Assembly: GCF_050908995.1 (NCBI RefSeq)
Contig: NC_135119.1
Span: 4,588,001 to 4,652,000 of the forward strand
Direction: 5' to 3'
Source: Andrena cerasifolii
Lineage: Eukaryota; Arthropoda; Insecta; Hymenoptera; Andrenidae
Length of the DNA stretch: 64,000 nt
Shown: positions 12,263-23,842 of the stretch, in pieces
Position numbering within the stretch: position 1 is the stretch's first letter
How the letters are laid out: every line of letters begins with the position of its first letter
Notes under the pieces: generated by a model
Databases searched by the model: none
Seen by the model: only the letters and a program-made list of their open reading frames with translations
What the model was told of the DNA's origin: nothing
Position numbers and translations under genes: made by a program

Positions 12263-12765
12263 TGAAGGGTGAGAGGAATGTCCATTTTTCGTGATTTTGC
12301 GATCTATAGTATACGAAGTAGCTTTACTACTCGATTTCGCCTAAAATTTACATTTTGATTTTATAAAAAAAATTCTTTTACTTATTTCTTTGTAAAATTT
12401 GTCACATTCATCTGGGTTAGCTAGGTACACTGAGATGGGACCCCAGAATTTACCCCTCGAAAGTTTTTAGGCGATAGGCAAACACACAAACACTTTCTGC
12501 TTTATATATTAAAATTTTGTTGGTGGCAACTGGGATTACAAAATTGTCGAATCACAAAGAGTTATAAAGTACAAAAAACCCCGTAAGATATCTTTAAAGA
12601 TTTGGTATAGGTACTGGTTGAGAACAGAAAATATTCAAAGCATGAACTTTTGTGGTCAAGGTAAAACAAGAAATTATTTAAGAAAATTCATTGAGTCTAG
12701 TCTCTTTACTGGTGGACTAAAGTATATAAATATTGGGCCATCCCCTGTTTTCCCCTTACCCTTCA
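12263..12765 (+). mobile_element. MITE family A, copy 3
   Basis: It starts TGAAGGGTGAGAGGAATGTC and ends CCCCTGTTTTCCCCTTACCC plus TTCA. TATA flanks both ends (12259-12262 and 12766-12769), the clearest target duplication for this family. It shares internal blocks with copies 1 and 4. Confidence 0.75.
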
Positions 12766-14514
12766 TATACAGTCAGTCACGAAATTCAACATGCACTCCA
12801 TAACTTTGGGCTACTATAAAAAGTAGGTAAAATAGTTTCAGCCATTGTGATGAAGATTGGTGTATGTAAACTTTCGTTCACACTCACTTTATACATATGT
12901 ACACAGGTGTCATACACTTTCAATAAAGTCAATGTAAAAATTGAACAAACTGTAGATTACAGTCGAAAACAATTATTAAAATCATACAAAAGGAAAAGAT
13001 TATGTCTCTAACAAAACATGAGGTCAGAGGTGATGTTGATAGTATTGAGTTCTGTGGTTATGACTCTATTAGACTTCACACAATCGCACAACCTTTAAAG
13101 CGTTAACACATTTGCTTCCGAGAATTTCAGCCAATTTCGACACCTTAATGATACGTGACTGTAGTAGTTTAGAAAAGAATAGAAGCCCCGAGTCCGGAAA
13201 AAGCGCGACTAATCACAGGGTTTGGCTAAACAAACTACAAGCCTCAAGGTATTTAGGAATACAAAACAGCGCCTTTCTGTGGTAAGCTAACCAGGAGAAA
13301 CCATAGACTAATGCTTGGCAGTGTGTCTAATCAAACTTCTCAACTTATTTCCTACTTCCTCACGCCACGAAAATTATATGAGAGCACTACTGTGGTGAGA
13401 AAAGGTATTGGGCTACAAGCATTGGAAAATAAGGTTTCTAGGATAATGATTTGTCTTTTTGTAAAATATGCTTGTATCTTTTAAAGTTTTCAAAGAAATA
13501 CCAAAGATACTGTTAATAATAGCTATACTCTTTATTTATAAAAAGTAGGGTTAGAAATTTTTATGTATTAACAAATACCAAACCAATTGCAATTATCTTC
13601 AAGCCTCGCTTAATTTCTTTTATAATTTCTATCCTCTTCTGGTGCTCCCCATTCGTCGATATTAAGGAGGAATAGGGGAATGACCTGAATAAAAAAGGAG
13701 GATGGACATTAAAGGACCCTTTGCTAGGGAGAAGGAAGCTGGAGATGAAAAAAGACAAAGGGAAAAAAGAAGAAGCGTTCCTCACTGATCATTTATCACG
13801 AAAGGGATTCTCACTCTATATAACCGGAATATGAGAGCCACACCCTTCTTCCGGCACCTCAATCTATCGGTTGTGGACGATTTTCGAAGACATTCGAAAC
13901 CACTTTTTTTTTTTATATTCTTCATCGTCCGCTGAGAGCTTCAATAAGCACCCCTAACGACGTCTCGACACACCTCCACGGAAAATCAAAGATTTCCCCT
14001 CATTTCGCGAGACTCCTCAGTTGAACAGTTTTATACCCGAAAGGATGAAGGTAGAATAGCTGAACAAATCGAAATTTTTCGTATCTTTTACAGGAACAAT
14101 GTGGAGGGAACAGGTATTCTTCATTGAAATTAAGTTCTCGAAGTAATCTCTCGCAGGCAGGTGTTTCATAAAAACGCCGTAGTAAACAGGATAGTTTAAA
14201 TGTGCACAGAAAAGTTAGAATTTCGATTTTAATTAAATTTCTAATTAAAAAATTTAACGTGCTATAGATGCTCTTGGTGTAAATTGTATTTAGAATAAAA
14301 AAGTGTTAACTGCGTTTAATATTGATTGTGTTCCCACCACAAACAACAAACAAACTAAATTAAATTAAAGAAAAATAACTTTGAATTAAATAAATAAAAA
14401 TGACAATACAATGTAATATTAATTATAGTGATTTCACTCTGTCAATAAACTATTATCATATTTCGTGTTCATTGCATATTAATTTAACGTTTCCATAGTA
14501 CATCTTGTTTCTAA
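12766..14514. other. No gene seen; unique DNA
   Basis: No repeat or convincing coding frame was found. A poly-T run lies near 13903, and 13560-13790 is purine/pyrimidine-biased. The short open frame there shows no recognisable motif. Confidence 0.5.
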
Positions 14515-14865
14515 AATTCATTAATACTTGAATATATTTATGTACAACAACAAAACAACTGTTGAAATTGCATTTAAATTTATTTTTCTTGAAATTTCTA
14601 TAAATAATTATTACTTATTCTTATCGCAATTTAAAAAAAAACAATTATAAAATGCAAAACGTGTAGAAGCCCAGTAAATGACCGCATACTTTTAATAAGA
14701 ATTGTACTTATTAATGTTTGCTTAATACGCCTAACTAAAAATATAGAATATTAAAAGTGTAACTACACTCCATTTATAAACACAATAATGTTTAAATTTA
14801 TAATTGACATTTCTTTGCCTAATGGTCATTCACTGGTATGCGGTCAATTACTGGTTGGTTTACCC
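14515..14865 (+). mobile_element. TA-flanked MITE family B, copy 1 (left end missing)
   Basis: It is about 85-90 percent identical to 63140-63488, including AAAACGTGTAGAAGCCCAGT and CTTAATACGCCTAACTAAAA. The right terminus TGGTTGGTTTACCC is followed by TA. The left terminus found in copy 2 is not seen here. Confidence 0.75.
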
Positions 14866-15040
14866 TAATACAGTTAAACACTTAAAAAAATTGAAGCGCG
14901 GAACTCTAAGTCAGTTTCAGACAATGAGTGAAAGTGATTACTAAAACTGGCACAGGTATCAGGAAGTTAATTAGTGCACATGTTGACAGCTTGTTGTCAA
15001 AACCAGTTTAAGTTTGTACTTCAGAAGTAGAATAAGGGTA

Positions 15041-15141
15041 GGGTAGACCGGGGGCGATTGTAACACGTTAAATATCTCAAAACATATGATAGATATTAAC
15101 ACAAAATTTTTTATATATGCTGAAGAATGACATTTGGAATA
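15041..15141 (+). mobile_element. Isolated transposon-like end GGGTAGACCGGGGGCGATTG
   Basis: GGGTAGACCGGGGGCGATTG followed by TAACACG resembles the termini of the TA-flanked pogo-like elements in this window (GGGGAAATATGG, CTGTAAACTGGGGG) in composition and length. No matching inverse end was found, so this is at best a fragment. Confidence 0.3.
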
Positions 15142-15503
15142 CAGTGACTCGCATTAATATTCGGAGACTATTTAAAATCGCATAACTTTTTTAGAATTGG
15201 TCCAAACGACTTGAGTTTTTTTGAGAAGCTAGAAGGATTAGTTTGCTAAATGACGTATTTGGTCGTTTTGAAAAAAAATGTATTTGGTCGGAATAGCGAA
15301 AAGAATAGTAAAGGTCGATTTTTAAACTTTTTTTGTGAGCTTTTAATGAAAATTAAAAAAAAAACCGTTTGTAGATTGCAGTAAGTTGTATACGTGTCTA
15401 AAATTTCATCAAAATCGGTTAACGTTGCTCCGAGCTACAAACGTTTAAAGATCGCAGAATAAGGTCGAGAATCGAGAAAATTTCCGAAATCAGCGATTTT
15501 GAT
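15142..15503 (+). mobile_element. Mariner-like MITE family C, half copy
   Basis: It starts TA, CAGTGACTCGCATTAATATT and follows the family sequence (GGTCCAAACGACTTGAG, AAGCTAGAAGGATTAGTTTG, TTGCTCCGAGCTACAAACGT) as far as the centre of the palindromic copies at 23843, 53845 and 57111, then ends in unrelated GC-rich DNA. It is therefore one arm only: either a truncated palindrome or the unduplicated ancestral state. Confidence 0.75.
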
Positions 15504-16404
15504 GAGTTTCTGAGTTCCTCGCGGAGTCCCGATATCGGACGCGAGCGCGTCGCACGACGCGCTTTAAACAGTGATAATTTTTAAAGTAGGGCGGAGTAGG
15601 ATGTGGTTTTTACATAATCATGTAAAGGAGGGTGTACTGAAAATATTTCAATTGATTAGAAGTTGGGACTCGTTGGAACTTGAAAGATATTCCTTGTCAA
15701 TTTTAAAAAATATCGGAAATTTAGAATTAAATACAGAATTATTTTTCAACACATCATTTGCATTACTTACTAATAGAAAATGATGTTTAGAGCAAAAAAT
15801 TGGTCTTTAATTTGAACAAAACGATATTTGGCTGCATTCATTTATTATTCCACTTTTGCTTATAACTTGGAAACGAAAAGTTTCCCGAACATTCCAATTT
15901 CCATATTTAAAAACATTGCTAGTATTGTGACTTTTTTGCAATAGCATTGCTAGCTGTCGTATTAATGTTTGTCTTATACTATCTATATAAATAAAATATT
16001 AAATATATAGCCTACTGTTTTGTGAGTAATCAAACTCAATAGTTACTTCAATAAAAAAAATGTTATCTATACATATATTGATTAGATATCATATTATTAT
16101 ATCTTTCATGGCCCCTTCTCACTCGTGACCTGCACGACAGAGTTGTATAGGTGCAGCGAATAGTGCACGGCGCATTCGATCAATGAGCGGTTACTGATAG
16201 GTCGTTAATAAAGTATTTCAAGACTTTAGCAAGTGATATATACATACGCACAAGACACATTTAACATTTAAAGAAACATTATTATAGCTATGCAGGTCTC
16301 AGAATTTTATTAACAAAAATTAAAAAAAAATAATAAACGATAAAATGTATAATTATTTTGAGACACTTATTGCAAACAGACTGTGGACAATACTAGTTAG
16401 AAAT
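15504..16404. other. No gene seen
   Basis: A short CpG-rich piece (about 15515-15570, with GCGAGCGCGTCGCACGACGC) is followed by AT-rich unique DNA. No structure or gene was recognised. Confidence 0.5.
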
Positions 16405-16955
16405 CAGAGTTGGGCAGAATTATGAATGAATTACTCCATGAATTATAATTACAAAATAATTCAATTACATCGTATTCAATTACATTGTAATTGGTAATTC
16501 AGATCTCGCATTCAATTAAAATACATCTCAATTCGTAATTGCAATTTATTTGCAATTGTAATTGCATAGTACAATGTAATTGAATTATAATTACAAATTA
16601 AGAGGTAATAAGATGTGGGAAAGAAATATGTAGCTAAAGGTTTCGAAGAGAAAATAAATTATTATGAGTGCTGAATATGGTATTATTCATAAATTTATAA
16701 TATATAAAGAGAAATAAACTCCTTTGTTACATTTTTTCCACTTTTTTTCTCACTTCTTCAGTATTTTGAGCTGTAATTTAATTACATTTTATTTCAATTA
16801 CATCTTAATTCAATTGCACGCGCAAATACAGTAATTAGGAATTGAATTAATTGAAAAGTTTGAATTATGTAATTGAGTTACAACGTAATTGAATTACTAT
16901 GTAATTGAAATACAATGTAATTAAATTACAGTGTAACTCAATTAGCACAACTGTG
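16405..16955. mobile_element. hAT-like MITE built of TAATTACAATGTAATT boxes
   Basis: The termini are CAGAGTTGGGCA on the left and the inverse CACAGTTGTGCT on the right. The flanks TTAGAAAT (16397-16404) and CTAGAAAT (16956-16963) match at 7 of 8 bases, the hAT duplication length. Both sub-ends are packed with self-complementary ATTACAATGTAATTGAATTA boxes, separated by a ~150-bp spacer (about 16610-16765). Length is 551 bp, with no coding sequence. Confidence 0.85.
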
Positions 16956-19419
16956 CTAGAAATTGATGAGAAATTAGTTACCTACAGAGTGAAAGTTTTC
17001 CCTGTAGATTAATGTAATAATTAGTACCTTGCCTCAACTAAAAATATGAATATTTAATGGCACAGGAACAATTTATACTTTAGAGAAGCATGCGATCGCC
17101 AAGTTTATATTCAATATTTTATAAGTCGGATGTTCTCAGTATCCAGTGACTTGCGAATTTATTCACGCAGAATTATTCCTTATAGAAAGTCAATGGTATC
17201 TTTATAAAAGTCAATGGTTTTAATCGTTGCATTGAAATTGGAGAAACTGGCGCAACGATGCAGAAGTTTTTGCAATTAATTTTTCCTTTGCATTCATGTA
17301 GAAAAATCAATAAGTGACTGTAATTCCAATAGTTATATCCAATAACGATAATTATTTATATATAAAGATGGATATGAGAATACTTTCGCAAACCGCATTA
17401 TATTTAAGGGGGGAAGCCGAAAATAAAGGTTTTTTTTCAAGGTCGAAAATAAAGGTTTTTTTCAAGGTCGAAAATAAAGGTTTTTTTCAAGGCATTCTTT
17501 TATAATGAAATGTAACTTTCTACGAAAAATCTTTATTACCATCTGAAAATACATATATTTAACTAATACTTTATGCTCCCAGATTGAAAATTTGTTCGGT
17601 AGTATGACCACAGCATACGATAACGTTAGGCTCTGCAAAAAAAATTAACAAAACGGACGCTGGTGTAACTGTCCAACATTTGCTCCGAATTGAAAAATTC
17701 GAACGGTTTCTTAAAGTATATTACAATAGCTTCAGTTAAGCATACAGATATAAAAAAATATTAATTTTTGAAGAAATGGCGGACTTAAGAAGAAATCTGT
17801 AACAAAAAGTATAAAAAATCAACTTTTTTTTCAATGTTACGATTAAATGAATTATTCGATCAAAACCTGATACGCTTAACTGAAGATAATTGTATTGCGA
17901 ATATTCCCTAAAAATTTCAAGTGAATCCGATCAAAATTGACGGAGTTATTAATTCGCCCAGTTTGAGAAATGTAGTTTCGAGATAATCGCGTTTAAAGTT
18001 TTGACAGAAGTTATTCTCTGCAACTCAAAGATCGCAGCTGTATATGGTCTCGTCATGGTCAGTGATTCCCTACCTAGTTCTAAATAATATATAAGCTCAT
18101 AATCCCTCTTATTAGATACATTTTGATTCTTCGACATAAACTTTTCGGCCGATTGACACCAAGTTACCTGTGCGTGCACTCGATTCTGATAATAAGCGCT
18201 ACGCTACCTATACAAAACATTCCGTAACTCCCAGAAATTTTAAAGATCCACTTTGAAATTGTGCAGGAATATTTTTGAGACCCCAAATATTACGAAAATG
18301 CACAAAAAGGAAAATCAAAAATAAATTTTCACAATACCTTCCCCCCTTAATTACTCCCCCTTTAACAACTGAATAAATAAATTCTTATGACAGAAATGCA
18401 ATAACAAATCGGAGAAATATCATGTCCCTTTATAAAAGCGTAACGAAGGAAAGATTTTCAAATTTAAGCATTTCATCAAAGTAGGTACAGTGTTAAAATA
18501 TTTCAAATAAAAACATCATGCAGCCTCTGCAATAATGGATTCTGATTGTTTGCCCAAGCTGTTGGTACTCGGATAAGTCGGTACGGAAAATGAAAGCTCT
18601 TCGCCATGTTTAAAATCAGTAATTAGAATACGTTAAATAAGTTCAGCTGAAGGAAGCGGCGCCAGTGAAGACGTAGGCTCTCCATTGTCTTTTCGGAGAC
18701 GAATTTAATCGTCGTCCCTCGAAAAATAAGATCGACAGAGATACTATTTGGTCCCGGGGACAATCGGGGATTCAACGTCTTAATTAGTACTCCGATCCAC
18801 GAGCCACCGTGATCGAAACGTCAGATCTTCTCTGCTGCGGCTATACCGCATTCCCTCGCTCAAGATATTATCGAAAAACAAATTCCTAAAATCCCAGAAA
18901 CATATTAATACATACTGAAATACGCTCGTGAAACGCAGAGGTAGTTAATAATTACAATAGAGTCGCATAAAATTGATTTATGTGTTTTAAAGGCGTGCTC
19001 AAATTTCAATGCTGTATCTTGTGAATTACAAGAAAGACCTAAGTGCAATCTATAACGTAATAAAGAACAATCAATTTGTCTTAAGACACGTTTAAATTTA
19101 GAGAAATTATGAATATATTACTAAAGTTCTAGGTGTTTTTATTTCAATAGAAATCGTGTAATACTTATGTATAATATGTACTTATACTGCACAAACAATT
19201 AGGCATGCTTATAAGAAAGAGATTAGTTTTAAGTAGATTAATTTTACAAGTCATTATCCTATTGGCAAGGAATACAGAGTATCATAAATGCCAATAATTA
19301 CGAAAATAACCCCAGTTGAATATTGTGAAAAGTGGAATTTTTCACTTTTTATATTCATCACAACACAAATGCAAGAGTTGAAATATCTCAAAACGAAAAA
19401 TATATGACAAAAGCCCCCT
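16956..19419. other. No gene seen; one short tandem repeat
   Basis: Mostly AT-rich unique DNA. A small GC-richer block at 18640-18860 contains no recognisable frame. The only structure found is the short tandem repeat at 17417-17492. Confidence 0.5.
17417..17492 (+). repeat. Short tandem repeat, ~25 bp x 3
   Basis: Three nearly identical units of CGAAAATAAAGGTTTTTTT plus CAAGGT, differing mainly in T-run length. Confidence 0.9.
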
Positions 19420-19645
19420 TTGTTATTACATTGGATATCCAGTCTTTTAATAGCAACCATGTAGGTACTTATTGGTCATCAAAATGAAAGAATCGCAATT
19501 TTTCAATAATTTCGATTTCTTATGAACTGCTTAATATTATTATATTATTATATTAAATCGAAATTATTGAAAAATTGCGATCCTTTCACTTTGATGACCA
19601 ATAAGTACTTACATGGTTGTTGTTAAAAGACTCGATATCGAAGTG
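19420..19645. repeat. Large hairpin, ~100-bp arms
   Basis: AAGAATCGCAATTTTTCAAT and its inverse, GTACTTATTGGTCATCAAA, and GCAACCATG with its inverse define arms at about 19425-19525 and 19553-19642 around an AT-rich loop (ATTATTATATTATTATAT). The outer edges (GATATCCAGTCTTTTAATAG / GTTAAAAGACTCGATATC) also match. It is likely a palindromic MITE, but no terminal duplication is evident. Confidence 0.75.
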
Positions 19646-20365
19646 GAGAAAATTTGGTTATTTTACGGTTCTTGTGCTGCAAAATGCACACAAGGAAAAG
19701 CTTGTGGAATTATATTGCGACAAATGCAAAGAAACTTGGTACACAAAACTTTTTAGCGGTACTGTACGCGTGAAAGAAATAAATGTTCAAGGAAATGAAT
19801 AAACGTTACAAATCATCGGTACATTTGATGTAATTTATTTCAGATAAATGAGATAATGTTAATTGCCCCATTAAAGCACAATTTCGAGAAGTCGGATAAG
19901 GACGGCTCGGATGGGTTGGTTAGATAATAGCCTTTGGAATTTATTACTGTTTTCTCGCAAGGAACGCCCCTCCCTTATTTGTGGGTTATTTTACCTTCTT
20001 TTCTTATACATTGACTACGTTCTCTAAATAAATTCTCAAACTTTTGACGCAGCGTAACAGTTTACCGCATTTGACATTGTGTTGGTGAAAAACATCTAAT
20101 ACATGTGAACGTCGATCAGAACTTATCTGCGAATTAAAATTATTGTGGGGGGTGTATGACATGTTTGTAAATAGGAGTTAAAAATATTTCCAATTATTTA
20201 TAATGTATTAACAATTAATAAACGACATAGTATTTGTTTTGGTATTCTCCGCTAAGTAATGAAAAATATAGTAAGTGCAGTTGTTATATGCATTCTACTC
20301 AAACTGTTTAGAGAGGAAACGAATTTAGCATTGTACATGTAATAGAATAATGTTTGCATGATAGG
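19646..20365. other. No gene seen; one short unrecognised frame
   Basis: Reading 19617-19802 on the plus strand gives a 61-residue frame rich in Lys and Glu with a C-x2-C pair. It begins inside the hairpin arm, and the match to the other arm stops after ~30 bp. I do not recognise it and would not call it a gene without expression data. The rest is AT-rich unique DNA. Confidence 0.35.
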
Positions 20366-21038
20366 ACGAATTTAATGTCAACTTAATTTAATAAAATTTT
20401 GCTCCTCCAACTGAAAACATCGCCGTAATCAATTAAAATTCAAGTTAGTTTCCTCTAAATTTACTAGAATTTAGCTCCTCCAAAGAAAATTTTAACAAAA
20501 AAAAAATCGAATTTAATGTCAACTAAATTTAATAATATTTTGCTCCTCCAGTTGAAAATATCGCCGTAATTCAAATTATAATTGAAGTCAGTTTCCACTA
20601 AATTTACTAGAATTTAGCTCCTCCAAAGAAAATTTTAACAAAAAAAAAATCGAATTTAATGTCAACTAAATTTAATAATATTTTGCTCCTCCAATTGAAA
20701 ATATCGCCGTCATCAATTACAATTGAAGTCTGTTTCCACTAAATTTACTAAAATTTATCTCCTCCAAAGAAAATTTTAACTAAAAAAAAATCGAATTTAA
20801 TGTCAACTAAATTTAATAAAATTTTGCTCCTCCAATTGAAAATATCGCCGTAATCAATTACAATTGAAGTCAGTTTCCACTAAATTTACTAAAATTTATC
20901 TCCTCCAAAGAAAATTTTAACTAAAAAAAAATCGAATTTAATGTCAACTAAATTTAATAAAATTTTGCTCCTCCAACTGAAAATATCGCCGTAATCAATT
21001 CAAATTGAAGTCAGTTTCCACTAAATTTACTAAAATTC
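20366..21038 (+). repeat. 141-bp satellite, five units, each a diverged dimer
   Basis: CGAATTTAATGTCAACT recurs at 20366, 20508, 20651, 20792 and 20933, spacing 141-143 bp. Within each unit the first half (AATTTAATAATATTTTGCTCCTCCAA) and second half (AATTTACTAAAATTTATCTCCTCCAA, each quoted in part) are diverged copies of one ~70-bp ancestor. Units 2-5 are more alike than unit 1, so the array has been homogenised recently. Confidence 0.93.
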
Positions 21039-21111
21039 GAATAGAATAAGATACAAATTTATGCAAAGTCTTTTTCGTATTTGTACTACATACTGAACAA
21101 TATGGATTTCA

Positions 21112-21395
21112 GTCCTAAGTATCCGAGTCTTGAGTATCCGAGTCCTAAGTATCCGAGTACTGAGTATCCGAGTCTTGAGTATCCGAGTACTGAGTATCCG
21201 AGTCTTGAGTATCCGAGTCTTGGGTATCCGAATCTTGAGTATCCGAGTCTTGAGTATCCGAGTCTTGAGTATCCGAGTTTTGAGTATCCGAGTCTTGAGT
21301 ATCCGAATTTTGAGTATCCGAGTTTTGAGTATCCGAGTCTTAAGTATCCGAATTTTGAGTATCCGAGTCTTGAGTATCCGAGTACTTGGATACCC
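21112..21395 (+). repeat. 15-bp minisatellite GAGTATCCGAGTCTT, ~18-19 units
   Basis: Units of GAGTATCCGAGTCTT with variants CTAAGTATCC, GAGTACT and GAATTTT. The 15-bp period keeps frames open on both strands, giving EYPSL- and GYSRL-type repeats that should not be called genes. Confidence 0.95.
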
Positions 21396-21489
21396 ACAAA
21401 ATGTATATTCGGATAACCGGATACTTATTTAATGTAGATTCGAGTACCCGAATATTTAAGGGAAATTAAGAGAAACAAAATTTCCAAAA

Positions 21490-21646
21490 ATGGCTTCTTT
21501 AACAAAAAAATACCCATGTATGCATACTTGCAACATCAGTAATTTCGGAAAGGGTTTTCTTTACAGCGGATAATATTTTAACCACCAAAAGATCATGGTT
21601 GTCACCGGAAAATGTAAATAAATTTGTTTTTTTCATACCAAAATAG
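21490..21646 (+). pseudogene. hAT transposase C-terminal (dimerisation) remnant
   Basis: Read from 21509 on the plus strand, the frame gives ILATSVISERVF, then TADNILTTKRSWLSPENVN, then KFVFFIPK and a stop at 21644-21646. This follows the order of the hAT family C-terminal region: a P/A-T-S motif, the S-E-R-V-F block, an N-I-x-T-x-K-R-x-x-L-S-P block and a final hydrophobic LxFL-like stretch. Just upstream, one frame away, ASLTKKYPC fits the residues that normally precede this block, so at least one frameshift is present, and a TAA at 21500 closes the motif frame upstream. The rest of the transposase is gone. The family call is from recognised motif order, not from a search. It shows that the surrounding GTATCC element is hAT-derived. 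Confidence 0.85.
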
Positions 21647-21919
21647 GAAGTTATTATCTTAGTGTGTATGTATAACTGTAAATAAAATATTAATATAATT
21701 CCCTTCGCATTTCTTGTTTTAATCACTTCAGTTAAACTTGTTCTCTTTAATTAGAAGCGATATAAATAAAGCTTTATTCAGCTATGATGATAAAATATCC
21801 GAAACCGGGTACTCGGATACTCGGATCCAAGTACGGATATCCAGATACTCAGACCCGGATCCTTCGTTCAAATACTGGATAATATAATATAATAAGTAAA
21901 TTCTTTTGAATTTTTTATT

Positions 21920-22162
21920 TTAGATGATCGACTTTCGAGCAGCAGTTGTCATCGCAGAAGCCTTTTTTTAGAGAACCTTCGACTGATGGACAATAACATA
22001 GTTATTGGTAAATATTTTTAAATAAAAAAATTACGATACACAGTACTAGATGCAATCCTTAACAGGAAAAAAGATTTTTTGAGAAATGTGTTATAGCTTT
22101 TGAGTAAAAAATTTCCAAAGACCACTCTTTTTTCGGCCTCCTGACTGAGCGTGACCCCTTAA
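21920..22162. mobile_element. TTAA-ended palindromic family D, right half only
   Basis: It ends GCCTCCTGACTGAGCGTGAC then CCCTTAA. It aligns over most of its length with 33185-33430 (TTTTAGAT, GTCATCGCAGAAGCC against GTCACCGCAAAACC, and the same CCCCTTAA end). No left arm is present. Confidence 0.55.
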
Positions 22163-22943
22163 GTCGTACGAACAAGTAGGTATATAAATATGTCCTAAGT
22201 AGGTATGTTCAAAGTGGACGTAGGACGTTCGGATATAAACTTGAGATGGAACGGACGTCCTAGGGACGTACAGTCTTATAAATGTTTAAAAAATATTCGG
22301 AGTACAGCGAATGCAAAATTATAATAACGAGGGTGTAGGACGTACAGATGTCGTACGGTTAGACGGACGAAGAGGAAGGATTCGATCGTCCCTATCACGG
22401 AGGCCCGCGGATCTTGAGTTACTAATTAAGACACCGGCGGATCGGCCATTGTCTTGCTAACAAAAAAAACTGCACACACTTCGCTCCCCGTTCGGTTTCG
22501 TTCGAGTGTTTGTGATTAAATCAGCACGTCGGATCGAACGAATTAAGTCTTCGGCGTGGGTGGACCCAATCGAAGAGAATCAGAAGAACCAAAGGGTCGT
22601 CCTGACTCTCCTCTCATCCGGCTCTATCGCACGCGCAAAAGGGCCGAGCGCAAATAAACATGAACGAGAGGACATTTGCATGTTTAATTCCTTCGTAGAA
22701 GCTGAATCTAAACGGGCAAAACGAAAAATTTATTCGTACCGTTTTAATTAGCATGCATCTTTTTCAGTGAACCGTAAAGTGTTGCCCAGTCATCGTATAA
22801 GTATGAACATTTGTAAAAGCAGATCATTTACGTAACATGTGCACAGAAATGGGGTTAATTGGTCCGTGAGTGACCTGGTATTAAACGATTTAAATAAATA
22901 TAATGTCAAGACACAATTTGTGTATCTGTTTACGTTGTTTATA
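22163..22943. other. No gene seen; GGACGT-rich and CpG-rich stretch
   Basis: Between 22210 and 22370, GGACGT or ACGTCC occurs several times (GTGGACGTAGGACGTTCGG, GGACGTCCTAGGGACGTAC), suggesting an old repeat or clustered binding sites. The part 22380-22700 is GC-richer and may be a host exon or promoter, but no protein motif was recognised. Confidence 0.4.
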
Positions 22944-23138
22944 TACTGCGTTCCATATAAGAGCGTACCAATCGATGCCCCTACCGATTTGCGACCGATC
23001 TGCGCAGCTCCCACGGATCTGACACACGCGATTGGTCGTAGCACTTTCGCGATTGGTCGTAGCGCTTTCCCTGCCGGTTTACTACCAATCAACAGTATCC
23101 CTGCGCGAAACGAGTACGCTCTAATGTGGAACGCAGTG
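22944..23138. mobile_element. TA-flanked MITE, ~195 bp
   Basis: The ends CTGCGTTCCATATAAGAGCG and the inverse of the right end, CTGCGTTCCACATTAGAGCG, match except at a few positions, and TA flanks both ends. The interior has GCGATTGGTCGTAGC twice in tandem. Confidence 0.7.
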
Positions 23139-23148
23139 TAGTCTATCG

Positions 23149-23718
23149 CACTGACAAGGGAACACCGCGAACCTGGACTCACCGATTGGAACGCAACTTT
23201 GTGGGTTTTTAGACTGACTCAAAACAAGAAGAACGGTGTGTTTCATTTGGGCCCTATCGCCCTTTAAGGAGGTGAAAACTAACCTCAAAGTCAAATTGGC
23301 ACTTCCACTTTTTTCCGTGTAACTCGCAAAGTCCAACAGACAGAATAAAATGTTTCAAACAAAAGTTTAATGGTGCAATAAGCGCTACAAACTTCCGTTA
23401 ACAAAATTTTGAAAAGAGATTTTTTCGTCAGTTATATATTTTTTTTTAATTCTTTTCAAAATTTTGTTAACAGATGTTTGTAGCGCTTATTGCACCATTA
23501 CACTTTTGTTTGAAACATTTCTTTCTGTCTGTTGTACTTTGAGAGTTATACGCGAAAAAGTGGAAGTGCCTATTGGACTTTGAGGTTAGTTTTCACCCCC
23601 TTGAAGGGCGATAGGGCCCCAATTGAAGACACCGTTGTTCTTGTTTTGAGTCACTCTAAAAATCCACATAGTTGCGTTGCATTCGTTGAGTTCGGGTTCG
23701 GGGTGTTCCCTTGTGAGG
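23149..23718. mobile_element. Palindromic MITE family E (CACTGACAAGGGAACA), copy 1
   Basis: The arms are about 23149-23430 and 23440-23718. They share AACAAGAAGAACGGTGT, GGGCCCTATCGCCCTT, GTGCAATAAGCGCTACAAAC and GTTAACAAAATTTTGAAAAG with their inverses. The left end is CACTGACAAGGGAACACC and the right end is the inverse of CACAAGGGAACACC. The same terminal core ends the palindromes at 31952-32392 and 51408-52321. Confidence 0.82.
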
Positions 23719-23842
23719 TTATTGAGTACAGTTTAATATGTTTTCTACACAATAATTAGTTTCGGTTTATAAATGGCACAAAACAGGTGACACAGTATTA
23801 GAACAAATATGTTCAGCTGTTTGAAATATACGTAGGCATGTA

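Larger units (their letters stand above)
21106..21870 (+). mobile_element. hAT-derived element with a GTATCCGAG minisatellite at one end
   Basis: One end is the 15-bp array 21112-21395. The other end (about 21795-21868) carries the same core in inverse orientation (GGGTACTCGGATACTCGGAT). Between them is a remnant of a hAT transposase C-terminus (21490-21646). Exact termini and target duplication could not be fixed by eye. Confidence 0.6.

Noticed and set aside
21081..21432. Frames of 100-111 residues with EYPSL or SIRVL repeats
   Set aside because: Produced by the 15-bp minisatellite period, open on both strands at once.
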